A stretch of 64,000 nucleotides of DNA from a bacterium (GTDB lineage Bacteria; Krumholzibacteriota; Krumholzibacteriia; LZORAL124-64-63), in assembly GCA_016712675.1 (NCBI GenBank), contig JADJQR010000001.1, positions 4,402,001 through 4,466,000 on the forward strand, given 5' to 3'. Numbering within the stretch: position 1 is the stretch's first letter; each line of letters begins with the position of its first letter. Shown here piece after piece: positions 24,291 through 32,037 of the stretch. Both the position numbers and the translations under genes were made by a program. A model generated the notes under the pieces. It was not told where the DNA came from. It worked only from the letters and a program-made list of their open reading frames with translations, and did no database searches.

Positions 24291-24536
24291 GCTATGGACA
24301 CGCTCGAAGTAAGTCAATGGTCGCGACCATGAGTGGCCGCCGGGGCAGGCTGCGGCCCATGAAGACCACCATCTCGTCGCGATCGGTAGGAGGATAGCAC
24401 GGCGAAGTGCGCCGGATCAATGGCGGTTTGGCTGGCCCCCTGTTGCGCGCCATCGAGGGCGCGGCAGAGCACGATACCACGCCGCGGTATCGGTAGCGGG
24501 ATTGGGCGCGCGCGGCGCCAACCTGCTGCAGCGCCA
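24198..24536. other. Non-coding attI/brnA spacer
   Basis: It contains the candidate attI and Pc and a perfect 7-bp hairpin CGATACC/GGTATCG at 24472-24492, 45 bases after the brnA stop. No gene is supported; short open frames on the minus strand lack starts and motifs. Confidence 0.6.
24289..24317 (-). promoter_or_regulatory. Candidate cassette promoter (Pc-like)
   Basis: On the minus strand TTGACT (24317-24312) is followed after 17 bases by TAGCTG (24294-24289), aimed at the array about 95 bases away. The -35 is good but the -10 is weak, so this is a possible Pc only. Confidence 0.35.
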
Positions 24537-24788
24537 TCAACTGGCGCGCTTGAGCTCCTCGCGCAGGATCCGGCGCAGGGTCCGCGCGTCCAGGGGTGCG
24601 CGCGCGCGGCCCAGGTACTCACGCAGCGCTTCGTTGACCATCGTCTGGTAGCCTCGGCCCTCGGCATCGCTTCGGTCGCGGAACGCATCGAGCACATCGT
24701 TGTCGATGTAGATCGTGATGCGGGTCTTGCCAGTTTGAGGAATGACGGGGCCTCGCCGACCGCCACGGAAGTCATATTCCTTCTTCAT
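24537..24788 (-). CDS. brnA: BrnA-type antitoxin
   Basis: The 83-residue protein starts at ATG 24786-24788 within the end of the toxin gene (17-base overlap). GKTRITIYIDNDVLDAFRDR and a helix with YQTMVNEALREYL form the ribbon-helix-helix DNA-binding domain of the BrnA/CopG group, followed by a basic-acidic tail. In known BrnTA pairs the antitoxin follows the toxin, and the complex represses the operon. It lies between intI and the cassettes. Confidence 0.83.
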   Translation of the reverse strand: MKKEYDFRGGRRGPVIPQTGKTRITIYIDNDVLDAFRDRSDAEGRGYQTMVNEALREYLGRARAPLDARTLRRILREELKRAS

Positions 24789-25044
24789 ACTCACTCCGTT
24801 CGCTGCGAGTGGCATGGCGCGCGGAGATCAACCGCACCGTGTCACCCCTGTGTACGTGAACGACCGTCAGGATCCGGCCGAGGTGATCGGCGCCGATGAC
24901 GACCATGCGCGTCTCGCCGTCCACGTCCTCCTGGGCGATCGTGGTGCCGAACGGGTCGTGCAGGGCCGTCTCGGCATCCGAGAACCTGATGCCGTGCTTC
25001 CGGTAGTTTGCCGCGGCCTTGAGTGGATCCCAGGCCGCGGTCAT
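24772..25044 (-). CDS. brnT: BrnT-type ribonuclease toxin
   Basis: The 90-residue protein begins MTAAWDPLKAAANYRKHGIR, the W/F-D-x-x-K-x-x-x-N-x-x-KHGI start of BrnT, and ends with VHVHRGDTVRLISARHATRS, the conserved RxISAR(x)A motif. BrnT has a RelE-like fold and stops translation. It is transcribed from a near-consensus promoter 6 bases upstream of its ATG. Confidence 0.87.
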   Translation of the reverse strand: MTAAWDPLKAAANYRKHGIRFSDAETALHDPFGTTIAQEDVDGETRMVVIGADHLGRILTVVHVHRGDTVRLISARHATRSERSEYEEGI

Positions 25045-25050
25045 GTCTGT

Positions 25051-25078
25051 ATTATATACATATAAAGCCCCCGGTCAA
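25051..25078 (-). promoter_or_regulatory. brnTA promoter
   Basis: On the minus strand TTGACC (25078-25073), a 16-base spacer, and a perfect TATAAT (25056-25051) start 14 bases after the intI stop. It is the best promoter match in the integron and points through brnTA into the cassette array. Confidence 0.8.
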
Positions 25079-25092
25079 TGTCGCCCCCCGCG

Positions 25093-26094
25093 TCAGAAGT
25101 CACCCGCGTCCAGCGGGCTAAGCACGCCGCACCCGCCCTTGTTCAGGACGTGGGTGTAGAGCATGGTCACCGCGACGTCGTTGTGGCCGAGCAGTTCCTG
25201 GATGGTGCGGATGTCCGCGCCGCGCTCCAGCAGGTGGGTGGCGAACGAGTGGCGCAGCGTGTGGCAGCCGGCGTGCTTGAGGATGCCGGCCTTGCGACGC
25301 GCCTGGGCCACCTTCTTCTGGATGTGTGATTCGTGCAGGTGGTGGCGTCGTTCCTCACCGGACTTCTCGTGGATGTAGGTGCGTGTGGCGGGAAACACCC
25401 ACTGCCAGCCCGGGTCGCGCGCGGCCGCCGGGTTCTTGACGCCCATCGCGTAGGGCAGTTCCACGTACCCGGCGTCGACGGCCAGGTCTTCGGCGTGCAG
25501 CCTCAGGGCGCGGTCGACCTGGGCGCGCAGGGCCACCGCCGTGCGGACCGGCAGCGGCACCCGGCGATCCTTGGCGCCCTTGCCGCAGCGCACGGTGATC
25601 TCGCGAGCGCCGAAATCGATGTCCTTGATGCGCAGGGACATGACCTCGCCCAGGCGCATCCCGGTCCCGTACATCAGCTGCGCGGCCAGCAGCGGCGTGC
25701 CGTCCAGGGCGCCCAGCAGGGCCTTCACCTCCGCCGGCGTGAGCACCACCGGGATGCGGTGCGTCCGCTTGGCGCGCACCACGTCCTTGAGCCACGGCAC
25801 CTCCAGGCGCAGCACGTCCTGGTACAGGAACAGCAGGCCGGCCAGCGCCTGGTTCTGGGTCGAGGCACTGACGCGCCGCACCGTCGCCAGGTGCGACAGG
25901 AAAGCCGTCAACTCCGGTTCCCCCATCTCACGCGGGTGTCGCTTGCCGTGGAAGCGGATGTAGCGCCGGATCCAGCCCCGGTACGCGGTGACCGTGCGCC
26001 GGCTGTAGTGGCGAGCGGCAAGGGCGGCATGCACTTGCTCCATCAGGCGGGGCGCCTTGGCGCCCGCGGGCGTGTCTTTCGGTGTTTGGTCCAT
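25093..26094 (-). CDS. intI: Integron integrase (tyrosine recombinase IntI)
   Basis: The 333-residue protein has an N-terminal SAM-like DNA-binding domain (about residues 15-105) and a catalytic domain with Arg147 (GTGMRLGE), Lys172/175 (GKGAKDR), His278 and Arg281 (CHTLRHS), His304 (LLGHND) and the nucleophile Tyr313 (MLYTHV). Residues 251-276, [20 protein letters not shown] and following, are the extra segment that distinguishes IntI from XerC/D and is needed for folded attC recognition. ATG at 26092-26094 was chosen from IntI alignment length; no strong ribosome binding site is visible. It reads toward the array. Confidence 0.95.
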   Translation of the reverse strand: MDQTPKDTPAGAKAPRLMEQVHAALAARHYSRRTVTAYRGWIRRYIRFHGKRHPREMGEPELTAFLSHLATVRRVSASTQNQALAGLLFLYQDVLRLEVPWLKDVVRAKRTHRIPVVLTPAEVKALLGALDGTPLLAAQLMYGTGMRLGEVMSLRIKDIDFGAREITVRCGKGAKDRRVPLPVRTAVALRAQVDRALRLHAEDLAVDAGYVELPYAMGVKNPAAARDPGWQWVFPATRTYIHEKSGEERRHHLHESHIQKKVAQARRKAGILKHAGCHTLRHSFATHLLERGADIRTIQELLGHNDVAVTMLYTHVLNKGGCGVLSPLDAGDF

Positions 26095-26135
26095 GGGCTG
26101 CGGGGGGCAAGGGCCGGGCCGGTGGGCCGCCGGGC

Positions 26136-26149
26136 GTGTGCCGGCGCAC
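26136..26149. repeat. Palindrome GTGTGCCGGCGCAC
   Basis: An imperfect member of the GTGCGCCGGCGCAC palindrome seen several times near 35.8-37.6 kb, here upstream of intI. Confidence 0.4.
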
Positions 26150-26178
26150 GCGGAACCGGGGGCCGTGCGGCCGAAAGG

Positions 26179-26222
26179 GATATTTAAGGTGCTTTTAAGG
26201 TATGGAATAAGTACAATAAAAA
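26179..26222. promoter_or_regulatory. AT-rich putative promoter segment
   Basis: An isolated AT-rich stretch in GC-rich DNA between the divergent intI and the brnT remnant. TTAAAA and TTAAAT on the minus strand and TACAAT on the plus strand could be -10 elements, but no convincing -35 is present for either direction. Confidence 0.35.
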
Positions 26223-26239
26223 ACGAGGACGGCCCGGAC

Positions 26240-26398
26240 CTGCCCGTCTTCGAGTTCGACCCGGCCAAGAGCGCCGCCAACCGCGTGAAGCACGGGATCG
26301 ATTTCGTGGCGGCGCAGGCGCTCTGGCTGGACGACCGCCTGCTCGAAGTTCCGACCCGCGTCGAGGAGGTGCTCGCGCATGACCGGCGACGAGTTTGA
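26240..26398 (+). pseudogene. Truncated BrnT toxin
   Basis: [20 protein letters not shown] and LEVPTRVEE match the first half of BrnT. The second half, including the RxISAR motif, is missing, and the frame ends in the downstream antitoxin start. No ATG is present; CTG at 26240 may replace it. The pattern is an internal deletion of about 40-45 codons that removed the catalytic region. Confidence 0.75.
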
Positions 26399-26609
26399 CG
26401 AGAAGTTCGACAATGGCGAGGACGTGTCCGACTACTTGGACTGCGCGCGCGCACGCCGTCCCAACCTCGAATCCCGCCGCGTCAACGTCGACTTCCCAGC
26501 CTGGATGGTGCACGAGCTGGACCGCGAGGCCTCGCGCATCGGCGTGACGCGGCAGTCCATCATCAAGATGTGGATCGCGGACCGGCTCGCGAAGATCACG
26601 GCATCGTAG
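26379..26609 (+). CDS. BrnA-type antitoxin without a functional toxin
   Basis: The 76-residue protein starts at ATG 26379 after [21 protein letters not shown] then [20 protein letters not shown] and [14 protein letters not shown] give the ribbon-helix-helix antitoxin that normally follows BrnT-like toxins. Its toxin is truncated, so this gene may act as an anti-addiction antitoxin or simply be a relic. It differs in sequence from the brnA at 24537. Confidence 0.78.
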   Translation: MTGDEFDEKFDNGEDVSDYLDCARARRPNLESRRVNVDFPAWMVHELDREASRIGVTRQSIIKMWIADRLAKITAS

Positions 26610-26656
26610 AGTTCACCGCCTCTTAGGGATCACCGCGTCATGAGGTCTACCGCACC

Positions 26657-27433
26657 TTGACCCTCTCCCACGACATCTCCCTGCCCCTGCACCTGGTCGC
26701 ACTGCTCGGCGGCCTGGCCGCCGGCACCATCGACGCCATCGCCGGCGGCGGCGGACTCATCACCGTACCCACGCTGCTGGCCATCGGGCTGCCGCCGCAC
26801 CTGGCCCTTGGCACCAACAAGGTGCAGAGCACCATCGGCGTCACGGTGGCCATGCTCAGGTACCGCCACGGCAAGCTGGTGCGGCTGCGCGACTGGAAGC
26901 GCGCCATCGTGTTCACGGCGCTGGGCGCGGCGTTGGGCACGGCGCTCATCCAGCGCCTGTCGCCGGGGCTGCTGGCATGGCTGATCCCCGCGCTGCTGGT
27001 GGCGATCCTGCTCTACACGCTGCTGACGCCGGGCCTCGGCGAGACGGCGCGGCCCCAGCGCGTGCGGCCGCAGGTGCTGCAACCGTGCGCGGGCACCGTG
27101 CTGGGCTTCCATGACGGCTTCTTCGGCCCGGGCACCGGCACCTTCTGGGCGATGACGCTGGTGGGGCTGGGCGGGCTGGACCTCAGGAAGGCCACCGCCG
27201 CCACGAAGGTGATGAACGTCACCAGCAACCTGGTTGCGGCGGTGCTGTTCGTGGCGGCGGGGCAGATCGTCGTCACCGTCGCGCTGGCGATGGCCCTGGG
27301 ACAAGTGGCCGGCTCGCTCATCGGCGCGCACCTGGTGCTCAGCCGGCCGCCGCGCTTCATCCGCTGGGTGCTGGTCGTCTCGGTCACCGCCACCGCGGCG
27401 CGGCTGCTGTGGCGGCAGTTCACCGGGCAATAG
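26657..27433 (+). CDS. TSUP/TauE-SafE family membrane transporter
   Basis: The 258-residue protein has about eight hydrophobic helices in two repeats. AGTIDAIAGGGGLITVPTLL near the N-terminus and FHDGFFGPGTGTFWA in the middle are the paired glycine-rich motifs of TSUP transporters, closest in style to YfcA. These proteins export sulfite, sulfonates or related anions. The start is TTG at 26657. It stands alone; the first backbone gene after the integron. Confidence 0.85.
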   Translation: MTLSHDISLPLHLVALLGGLAAGTIDAIAGGGGLITVPTLLAIGLPPHLALGTNKVQSTIGVTVAMLRYRHGKLVRLRDWKRAIVFTALGAALGTALIQRLSPGLLAWLIPALLVAILLYTLLTPGLGETARPQRVRPQVLQPCAGTVLGFHDGFFGPGTGTFWAMTLVGLGGLDLRKATAATKVMNVTSNLVAAVLFVAAGQIVVTVALAMALGQVAGSLIGAHLVLSRPPRFIRWVLVVSVTATAARLLWRQFTGQ

Positions 27434-27463
27434 AAGTTCACCGGGCAACAGCGCGCAACACGC

Positions 27464-28180
27464 CTACGCCGCGTCCGCGTCCTCGCGCCGCATGCTCAGC
27501 AACGCCGTCCCGCAGCCCAGCAGCGGCCCGCACAGCAGCAGCGCCACGCCGGTGTTGACGATGAGCCCGCCCATGTGGTCGTTGCGGTGGTAGCCCATGA
27601 ACAGGTACATCGCGGTGGCGACCACCACCATCAGCGCGCCCGCCAGCCGCGGCAGGCGCCAGGCCAGCAGCGCCAGCGCGAAGAACGGCAGCGCCGGCAG
27701 GCTCGCCATCAGCCAGCCGATGGGCTGGCGACCGGCATCGGCCAGCGCGAACGCCAGCCACGCCGCGCCGAAGCCCAGCAGCAGCCGGGTCGAGGCCTTG
27801 CGCGCCCCCCAGAACGTCATCAGCGAGCTGAGCAGCCAGGTCAGCCACAGCATCGCCAGCATCAGCGTGGCCAGCTCGGCCGGGTTCTTCAGCTCGCTCT
27901 TCGTCACGCGCACCAGCGCCACCAGCACGAACCCGAAGAAGCCCGTCGCCAGGAACGCGTGGTAGCCGGCGCGGTGCGCGGCGCGGCGCTGGAACTCGTC
28001 CTTGTCCTTCAGCACGCCCAGCTCCCTCAGGATGCCCGGCCCGCAGGCGCCCGCGCCCGAGAGGATGAAGAACCACCAGCTCACGCCCGCCAGCAGGAAC
28101 CCGGCGACCACCAGCACCGCGCCGGCCAGCGTCGCGGTGGCCGGGCGCCTCAACTGCAGCTGCTCAATCACGCGGGACAT
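27464..28180 (-). CDS. Multi-pass membrane protein of unknown function
   Basis: The 238-residue protein has about seven hydrophobic helices and GFHRNDHM-like polar loops (YHRNDHMGG). It starts at ATG 28178-28180, overlapping the end of the XRE regulator by 17 bases, so the two are one operon. Pairs of a short XRE regulator and a membrane protein are common, with the regulator controlling expression of its partner. Confidence 0.7.
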   Translation of the reverse strand: MSRVIEQLQLRRPATATLAGAVLVVAGFLLAGVSWWFFILSGAGACGPGILRELGVLKDKDEFQRRAAHRAGYHAFLATGFFGFVLVALVRVTKSELKNPAELATLMLAMLWLTWLLSSLMTFWGARKASTRLLLGFGAAWLAFALADAGRQPIGWLMASLPALPFFALALLAWRLPRLAGALMVVVATAMYLFMGYHRNDHMGGLIVNTGVALLLCGPLLGCGTALLSMRREDADAA

Positions 28181-28403
28181 CGCTCTCCCCTTCCGCATCC
28201 TCCAGCCGGAACACGTCCTCGACGCGCACGCCGAACGCGCGCGCGATCCGCAGTGCCAGCGCCACCGACGGGTTGTAGCTCCCCTTCTCGATGGCGATGA
28301 TCGTCTGCCGGCTGACCCCCACGCGGCGGGCCAGCTGCTCCTGCGTCATCTCGCCGCACGCGAAGCGGTGGCGGCGGACCTTGTTGTGGATGTTCTCGTC
28401 CAT
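28164..28403 (-). CDS. XRE-family transcriptional regulator
   Basis: The 79-residue protein is essentially one helix-turn-helix: [20 protein letters not shown] then [20 protein letters not shown]. It belongs to the short YozG-like group. It starts at ATG 28401-28403 just downstream of a strong promoter that overlaps a palindrome, so autorepression is likely. The acidic tail ends in DVPRD. Confidence 0.88.
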   Translation of the reverse strand: MDENIHNKVRRHRFACGEMTQEQLARRVGVSRQTIIAIEKGSYNPSVALALRIARAFGVRVEDVFRLEDAEGESDVPRD

Positions 28404-28410
28404 GGCGATC

Positions 28411-28439
28411 ACGATAGCGCGGTCAGGAGTCAATGTCAA
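28411..28439 (-). promoter_or_regulatory. Promoter of the XRE operon
   Basis: Minus strand TTGACA (28439-28434), 17-base spacer, TATCGT (28416-28411). Confidence 0.75.
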
Positions 28440-28452
28440 GTCTCTTTGACAT
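28433..28452. promoter_or_regulatory. Probable XRE operator
   Basis: A perfect inverted repeat, ATGTCAA-N6-TTGACAT, covers the -35 element of the regulator's own promoter. Confidence 0.65.
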
Positions 28453-28499
28453 TTAGTAAAGACCAATTGACTAACAAAGCCCGTCTCGGGGGACGCAAA

Positions 28500-28522
28500 G
28501 GCCCGCCGTAGACCAGCGGGCC
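28500..28522 (-). terminator. Intrinsic terminator-like hairpin
   Basis: GGCCCGC/GCGGGCC stem with a 9-base loop, followed on the minus strand by CTTTG, about 30 bases after the pseudopilin-like gene. The T run is short. Confidence 0.5.
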
Positions 28523-28551
28523 ATGCTTCCATCCTCTTGTCCCGCAACAGC

Positions 28552-29163
28552 TCAGCTGCCGGCACCACCGCCGCGACCTTGCAACACCTGGCCGGTGTCG
28601 TCGCCGCGGAACGTGGCCGTCGCCGTGTACGCCAGCGCGTCCAGGTCCGACTGCAGGATACCATCACGGCCGGACGAAACCACCACGATCGTCGTGCCCG
28701 GCGGCGGGGTCATGGGGTAGGAGCGACCGGCGCGGTCGGCGGCGGGTTGGTCGACGTTTCCGGACGGCTCGCCGGGATTCCCCGCCGGACCCGGCCCGTA
28801 CACGGCCGCGACGAACGGACGGCCCCAGCTGTCGACGGGCAGTTCATCGACCCACGGGCGCGCCGGTTCGTCCGGCGGCATCGCCATGGTCCCCAGCGTG
28901 TGTCCGGGCGGCGGCACAGCCGTCAGCATCGTCAGGTCCACCGGCCGCCCGACCGGCGCGGGCCAGCGGCCCATCTCGGTGTGGAAGTCGAGGATGGCCT
29001 GGGCCACGCGTCCGGCGTGCTCGCGCGAGCGCGCCCGCTTGGCCTGGTCCAGCTGCTGGCCCAGCCAGGGCAGACCGGCCGCGACCACGGCCAGGACACC
29101 CAGCCCCAGCAGCAGGTCAAAGCCCGAAAACGCCTTGCGGTCCTGACGATCCTGACGATCCAT
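28552..29163 (-). CDS. Type II secretion pseudopilin-like protein
   Basis: The 203-residue protein starts at ATG 29161-29163. A short basic leader ([14 protein letters not shown]) is followed by [20 protein letters not shown], a type IV prepilin-like hydrophobic helix after a glycine. The expected Glu at position 5 of the mature protein is absent. [20 protein letters not shown] is the pseudopilin GspG-like helix and start of the globular domain, and [10 protein letters not shown] is the usual GspG loop (DPWGRPY). It is probably a minor or solitary pseudopilin; no other secretion genes are nearby. Confidence 0.7.
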   Translation of the reverse strand: MDRQDRQDRKAFSGFDLLLGLGVLAVVAAGLPWLGQQLDQAKRARSREHAGRVAQAILDFHTEMGRWPAPVGRPVDLTMLTAVPPPGHTLGTMAMPPDEPARPWVDELPVDSWGRPFVAAVYGPGPAGNPGEPSGNVDQPAADRAGRSYPMTPPPGTTIVVVSSGRDGILQSDLDALAYTATATFRGDDTGQVLQGRGGGAGS

Positions 29164-29263
29164 CGTGCCCTGCGCTCCTGCGGTCGCGGTTCCGGACGTC
29201 CAGGCGGGGCCGTGGACGCGACCCGCTTGGAAGCAACCGGCGTACCAATCGCAGTGCGAATAT

Positions 29264-29297
29264 AACCTCCTGCACAGGAGACCGTTAGCGGGAGGTT
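29264..29297. terminator. Inverted repeat between convergent-side genes
   Basis: AACCTCCTGC pairs with GCGGGAGGTT across a 14-base loop. It lies downstream of the tautomerase gene and upstream of the pseudopilin gene and could end transcription of the former. Confidence 0.4.
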
Positions 29298-29351
29298 GTG
29301 AATAATTGCGCTGGTGGCGGTGGTGGAAAACGCGGCAGGGGGCCGGGGCGC

Positions 29352-29555
29352 CTAGCCTCCCGACCGTCCCTTCCACTCGTCAGTCAGGAGTCCCGCGAAA
29401 CCCCAGTCCTCCTCGGCAATCTCCTGGATCACGATGTGCGTGTGCTCGGGCTTCTTGCCCAGCACGCGAACCAGCGTCTCGGTGATGTCGCTGACGATCT
29501 GCGCCTTCTGCTCGCGCGTGACGCCGCGGGTGATCTGGACGTTCACGTAGGGCAT
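29352..29555 (-). CDS. 4-oxalocrotonate tautomerase family protein
   Basis: The 67-residue protein starts MPYVNVQITRGVTREQKAQI; after removal of Met, Pro1 is the catalytic base. The length and the LVRVLGKKPEHTHIVIQEI segment match small 4-OT enzymes that form hexamers and tautomerise 2-hydroxymuconate-like dienols. It has no catabolic neighbours, so the physiological substrate is unknown. It is followed downstream by a hairpin. Confidence 0.88.
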   Translation of the reverse strand: MPYVNVQITRGVTREQKAQIVSDITETLVRVLGKKPEHTHIVIQEIAEEDWGFAGLLTDEWKGRSGG

Positions 29556-29627
29556 GCCCTCTCCCTGGTTGCGGTGCATCCGTCCGGAACGTGTGGTCAT
29601 CGGTACCGGCAACCGGACGTCGCCTGT

Positions 29628-30419
29628 TCAGCGGTCGCGCCGGGGGAACACGCCCGCCAGCGCCTCGCGCAGGATGCCCTTCACTTCCTCGTTGAAGTCC
29701 TTGTTCAGCATCCACTCCAGGTAGCCGCGCTTGCCCTTGTCGGCGGCCACGTCGTCGAGCACCTCGCCGTTGTGCTTGCCGAAGGTGAAGACGGCGCGGC
29801 CGTCCTCGTTCCAGACGAACTTGCGGGCGCGGTCGACGTAGCGCCCCTCGTCGGGATTGCACAGCGCGTGCAGGGCCTCGACCTCGTCGGGCACCGCATC
29901 GTAGAACGCGACCTGCGCGTCGAGCACCTCCAGCGTGGCCTCGGTGTCGGCCAGCGCGCTGTGCGCGTCCACCAGGTCCTTGCCGCAGAACTTGCGGTAC
30001 GCCGCGGTCAGGTTGCGCGGCTCCATCAGGCGGAAGATCACCAGCGCGTCCAGGTGCCGCGCGCCGCGCAGGTCCAGCTCGCTGCCGGCGCGGCGCAGCT
30101 CGGCCTGCAGCAGCGGCCCGTCGAAGCGGATCGAGTTGTAGCCGGCCAGGTCGCTGCCGGCCAGCATCGCCTCCACGCGCGCCCGCACGTCCGCGAACAC
30201 GGGCTGGTCCTTCACGTCGGCGTCGGTGATGCCGTGCACCGCGGTCGCCGCCGCCGGGATCGGCCGCTGCGGGTTCACCAGGGTTTCCCAGGTGGTGCGC
30301 GCGCCGTCCGGCTCCACGCGGATCAGCGCCATCTGCACGATGCGGTCGTTGTCCGGATCGACGCCCGTCGTCTCCAGGTCGAAGAACGTCAGCGGGCGGG
30401 TCAGCTTGAGGTGGCGCAC
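29628..30419 (-). CDS. DnaQ-like 3'-5' exonuclease
   Basis: The 263-residue protein has ExoI FDLETTGVDPDNDRIVQMAL, ExoII AGYNSIRFDGPLL and ExoIII AHSALADTEATLEVL (DEDDh type). After about residue 190 there is a 70-residue C-terminal extension, VFTFGKHNGEVL then GYLEWMLNKDF, a pattern found in a group of stand-alone exonucleases related to the DNA polymerase III epsilon subunit. It may act in repair or RNA turnover. Confidence 0.88.
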   Translation of the reverse strand: MRHLKLTRPLTFFDLETTGVDPDNDRIVQMALIRVEPDGARTTWETLVNPQRPIPAAATAVHGITDADVKDQPVFADVRARVEAMLAGSDLAGYNSIRFDGPLLQAELRRAGSELDLRGARHLDALVIFRLMEPRNLTAAYRKFCGKDLVDAHSALADTEATLEVLDAQVAFYDAVPDEVEALHALCNPDEGRYVDRARKFVWNEDGRAVFTFGKHNGEVLDDVAADKGKRGYLEWMLNKDFNEEVKGILREALAGVFPRRDR

Positions 30420-30443
30420 GGCGCACGGCTCCTGGTCGGGGGG

Positions 30444-31130
30444 CTAGTCCTGGTCGAAGAACGTGACCTCGCCGGTCTCCAGCGAGTACTCGGCGCCGAT
30501 CACCAGCACGCCCTCGTCGCGGATCAGCTGCTCCATCAGCGGCGAGTCGTGCCGCAGGTGGTCCACCGAATAGGCGATGTTCGCGCGCATCGCGCGCAGG
30601 GCCAGGTCCCCGGCGTCCGCGTGCGCATTCTCGGCCACCACCATCTCCACCGCGGGCCGGATGCGGTCGACGATGTCGCGCAGGTTCGGCGAGTGGTGCC
30701 CGTACGGATCCTGCAGGTCCTCCAGCGTGGCGGCGATGGCTCCGCACCGCGTGTGCCCGAGCACCACCACCAGCTTCGTCTCGAAGCGCGAGGCCGCGAA
30801 CTCCACGCTGCCCACCAGCGACGGCGCCACGATGTTCCCCGCCACGCGGATCACGAACAGGTCGCCCAGCCCCTGGTCGAAGATCAGCTCGGCCGGCACG
30901 CGCGCGTCCGAACAGCCCAGGATGATGGCGAACGGATTCTGCGCCGGCAGGTTCGTGCCGTGCGGGGCCGCCGGAGACGGCCGCGCATCGCCGGGCGCGT
31001 CGAGGTTGGCCACGAAGCGGCGGTTGCCTTCGCGCAGGCGTTCGAGGGCTTCCTGGGCTGGGATCACGGGTGCATCCGTTCGGTCGGGGGTCCGACCCGA
31101 CAGTATGAACGGCCCGAGCGGCGACAGCAA
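30444..31130 (-). CDS. Beta-class carbonic anhydrase
   Basis: The 228-residue enzyme has zinc ligands Cys73 (CSDARVP, with the Asp75-Arg77 dyad), His126 and Cys129 (HTRCG). It interconverts CO2 and bicarbonate in the cytoplasm. The first 20 residues before PVIPAQEALERLREGNRRFV are not conserved, and a GTG about 20 codons downstream could be the real start. The exonuclease gene follows 24 bases later in the same direction. Confidence 0.93.
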   Translation of the reverse strand: MLSPLGPFILSGRTPDRTDAPVIPAQEALERLREGNRRFVANLDAPGDARPSPAAPHGTNLPAQNPFAIILGCSDARVPAELIFDQGLGDLFVIRVAGNIVAPSLVGSVEFAASRFETKLVVVLGHTRCGAIAATLEDLQDPYGHHSPNLRDIVDRIRPAVEMVVAENAHADAGDLALRAMRANIAYSVDHLRHDSPLMEQLIRDEGVLVIGAEYSLETGEVTFFDQD

Positions 31131-31146
31131 GCGCTGGCGGTCCTTC

Positions 31147-32037
31147 TCAAGCCTGCACCCAGTACCGAGCGCAATGGGTGGCCAGGAATCGGCCCGCGCC
31201 CCGGCCGTGCAGCATCGCCAGCGTCGCCAGCACGCCCGCCTCCAGGCATGAATCGGCCAGCACCGTCACCGACCTTGGCGCGTCCATCACCGGGCGGCCC
31301 GTGCGCGGGTCCAGGATGTGGGGGTAGCGCACGCCGTCCTTCAGCAGGTAGCGCCGGCTGTCGCCGCTGGTGGCCAGGGCACCCCGCGCCAGCTCCAGGT
31401 CGAGCGCGGGCCGCGGCGCCTCGCCGGCGGTGGCGGCGGGCGCCTCGACACCCACGCGCCACGGCCGGCCATCGCGCCGTTCGCCGAGCGCGCGCAGGTC
31501 TCCGCCGAAGTTCACCAGCGCCGCCGCGCTCGTCCGCAGCGACAGCAGCTGCGCGGCGCGGTCCACCGCGTACTCCTTGCCCAGCCCGCCCAGGTCGACC
31601 TCCATGCCGGCCGGCAGCGTCAGTTGCGGGCGCCGCCAGGTGACGCGGCCCCAGCCCACGAGCGACAGCAGCGCCGCCACCTCGGCCGCGGTCGGCACGT
31701 TGGCCGAGCCGTCGAAGGTCCAGGCGCGGCGCAGCACGCCCGACGTGACGTCGAAGCGCCCCTCGCCCAGCTCGAAACACTGCGCCGCAAGATCCAGCAG
31801 GCCGGCGGTCTCGTCGTCGACGTCGACCGTCCGCCCCTGCGCATGGTTGATGGCGTGGATGATGTTGTCGTCGCGGTAGCGGCTCCACAGCCGCTCGATG
31901 CGCGCGGCCTCGCCGCCCGCCGCCTCGCCCAGCACGGCCGCATCGTCGCGCCCGTCGACGTCCAGCAGCACCTCGCACGGGCCACCGAAGGCGGTGAACG
32001 CGGCGCGCCAGCCGTCGGGGAGGTGTTCGAGGATCAT
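31147..32037 (-). CDS. apbE: FAD:protein FMN transferase
   Basis: The 296-residue protein has the ApbE landmarks INHAQG, FDVTSGVLRRAW, VDLGGLGKEYAVDRAA, LVNFGGDLRALG, ATSGDSRRYL and HILDPRTGRPV. ApbE attaches FMN to a Ser/Thr of extracytoplasmic proteins. The gene starts inside the end of the DUF3570 gene (4-base overlap), so they are co-translated. No lipoprotein signal is evident at the N-terminus, unlike many ApbE proteins. Confidence 0.92.
   Translation of the reverse strand: MILEHLPDGWRAAFTAFGGPCEVLLDVDGRDDAAVLGEAAGGEAARIERLWSRYRDDNIIHAINHAQGRTVDVDDETAGLLDLAAQCFELGEGRFDVTSGVLRRAWTFDGSANVPTAAEVAALLSLVGWGRVTWRRPQLTLPAGMEVDLGGLGKEYAVDRAAQLLSLRTSAAALVNFGGDLRALGERRDGRPWRVGVEAPAATAGEAPRPALDLELARGALATSGDSRRYLLKDGVRYPHILDPRTGRPVMDAPRSVTVLADSCLEAGVLATLAMLHGRGAGRFLATHCARYWVQA

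Larger units (their letters stand above)
1..26094 (-). mobile_element. Chromosomal integron with reverse-oriented intI
   Basis: The element comprises intI (25093-26094), a brnTA pair, a candidate attI at about 24194, and an array of 32 attC sites spaced roughly 0.5-1.3 kb apart that continues past the left edge. All cassette genes and the attC polarity point leftward on the minus strand. The attC sites share the cores RYYYAAC and GTTRRRY and inner boxes with CTTCAGCAG on one side and CTGCTGCAAG on the other. Site similarity over a long array is typical of sedentary chromosomal integrons. intI is transcribed toward the array, opposite to classical integrons. Confidence 0.93.

Noticed and set aside
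24292-24540. 82-codon minus-strand frame next to attI
   Set aside because: No ribosome binding site or domain, and it overlaps the candidate attI and promoter; more likely spacer DNA.
29298-31643. Plus-strand open frame of 781 codons
   Set aside because: Antisense shadow of the tautomerase, exonuclease, carbonic anhydrase and apbE genes, all of which have catalytic motifs.
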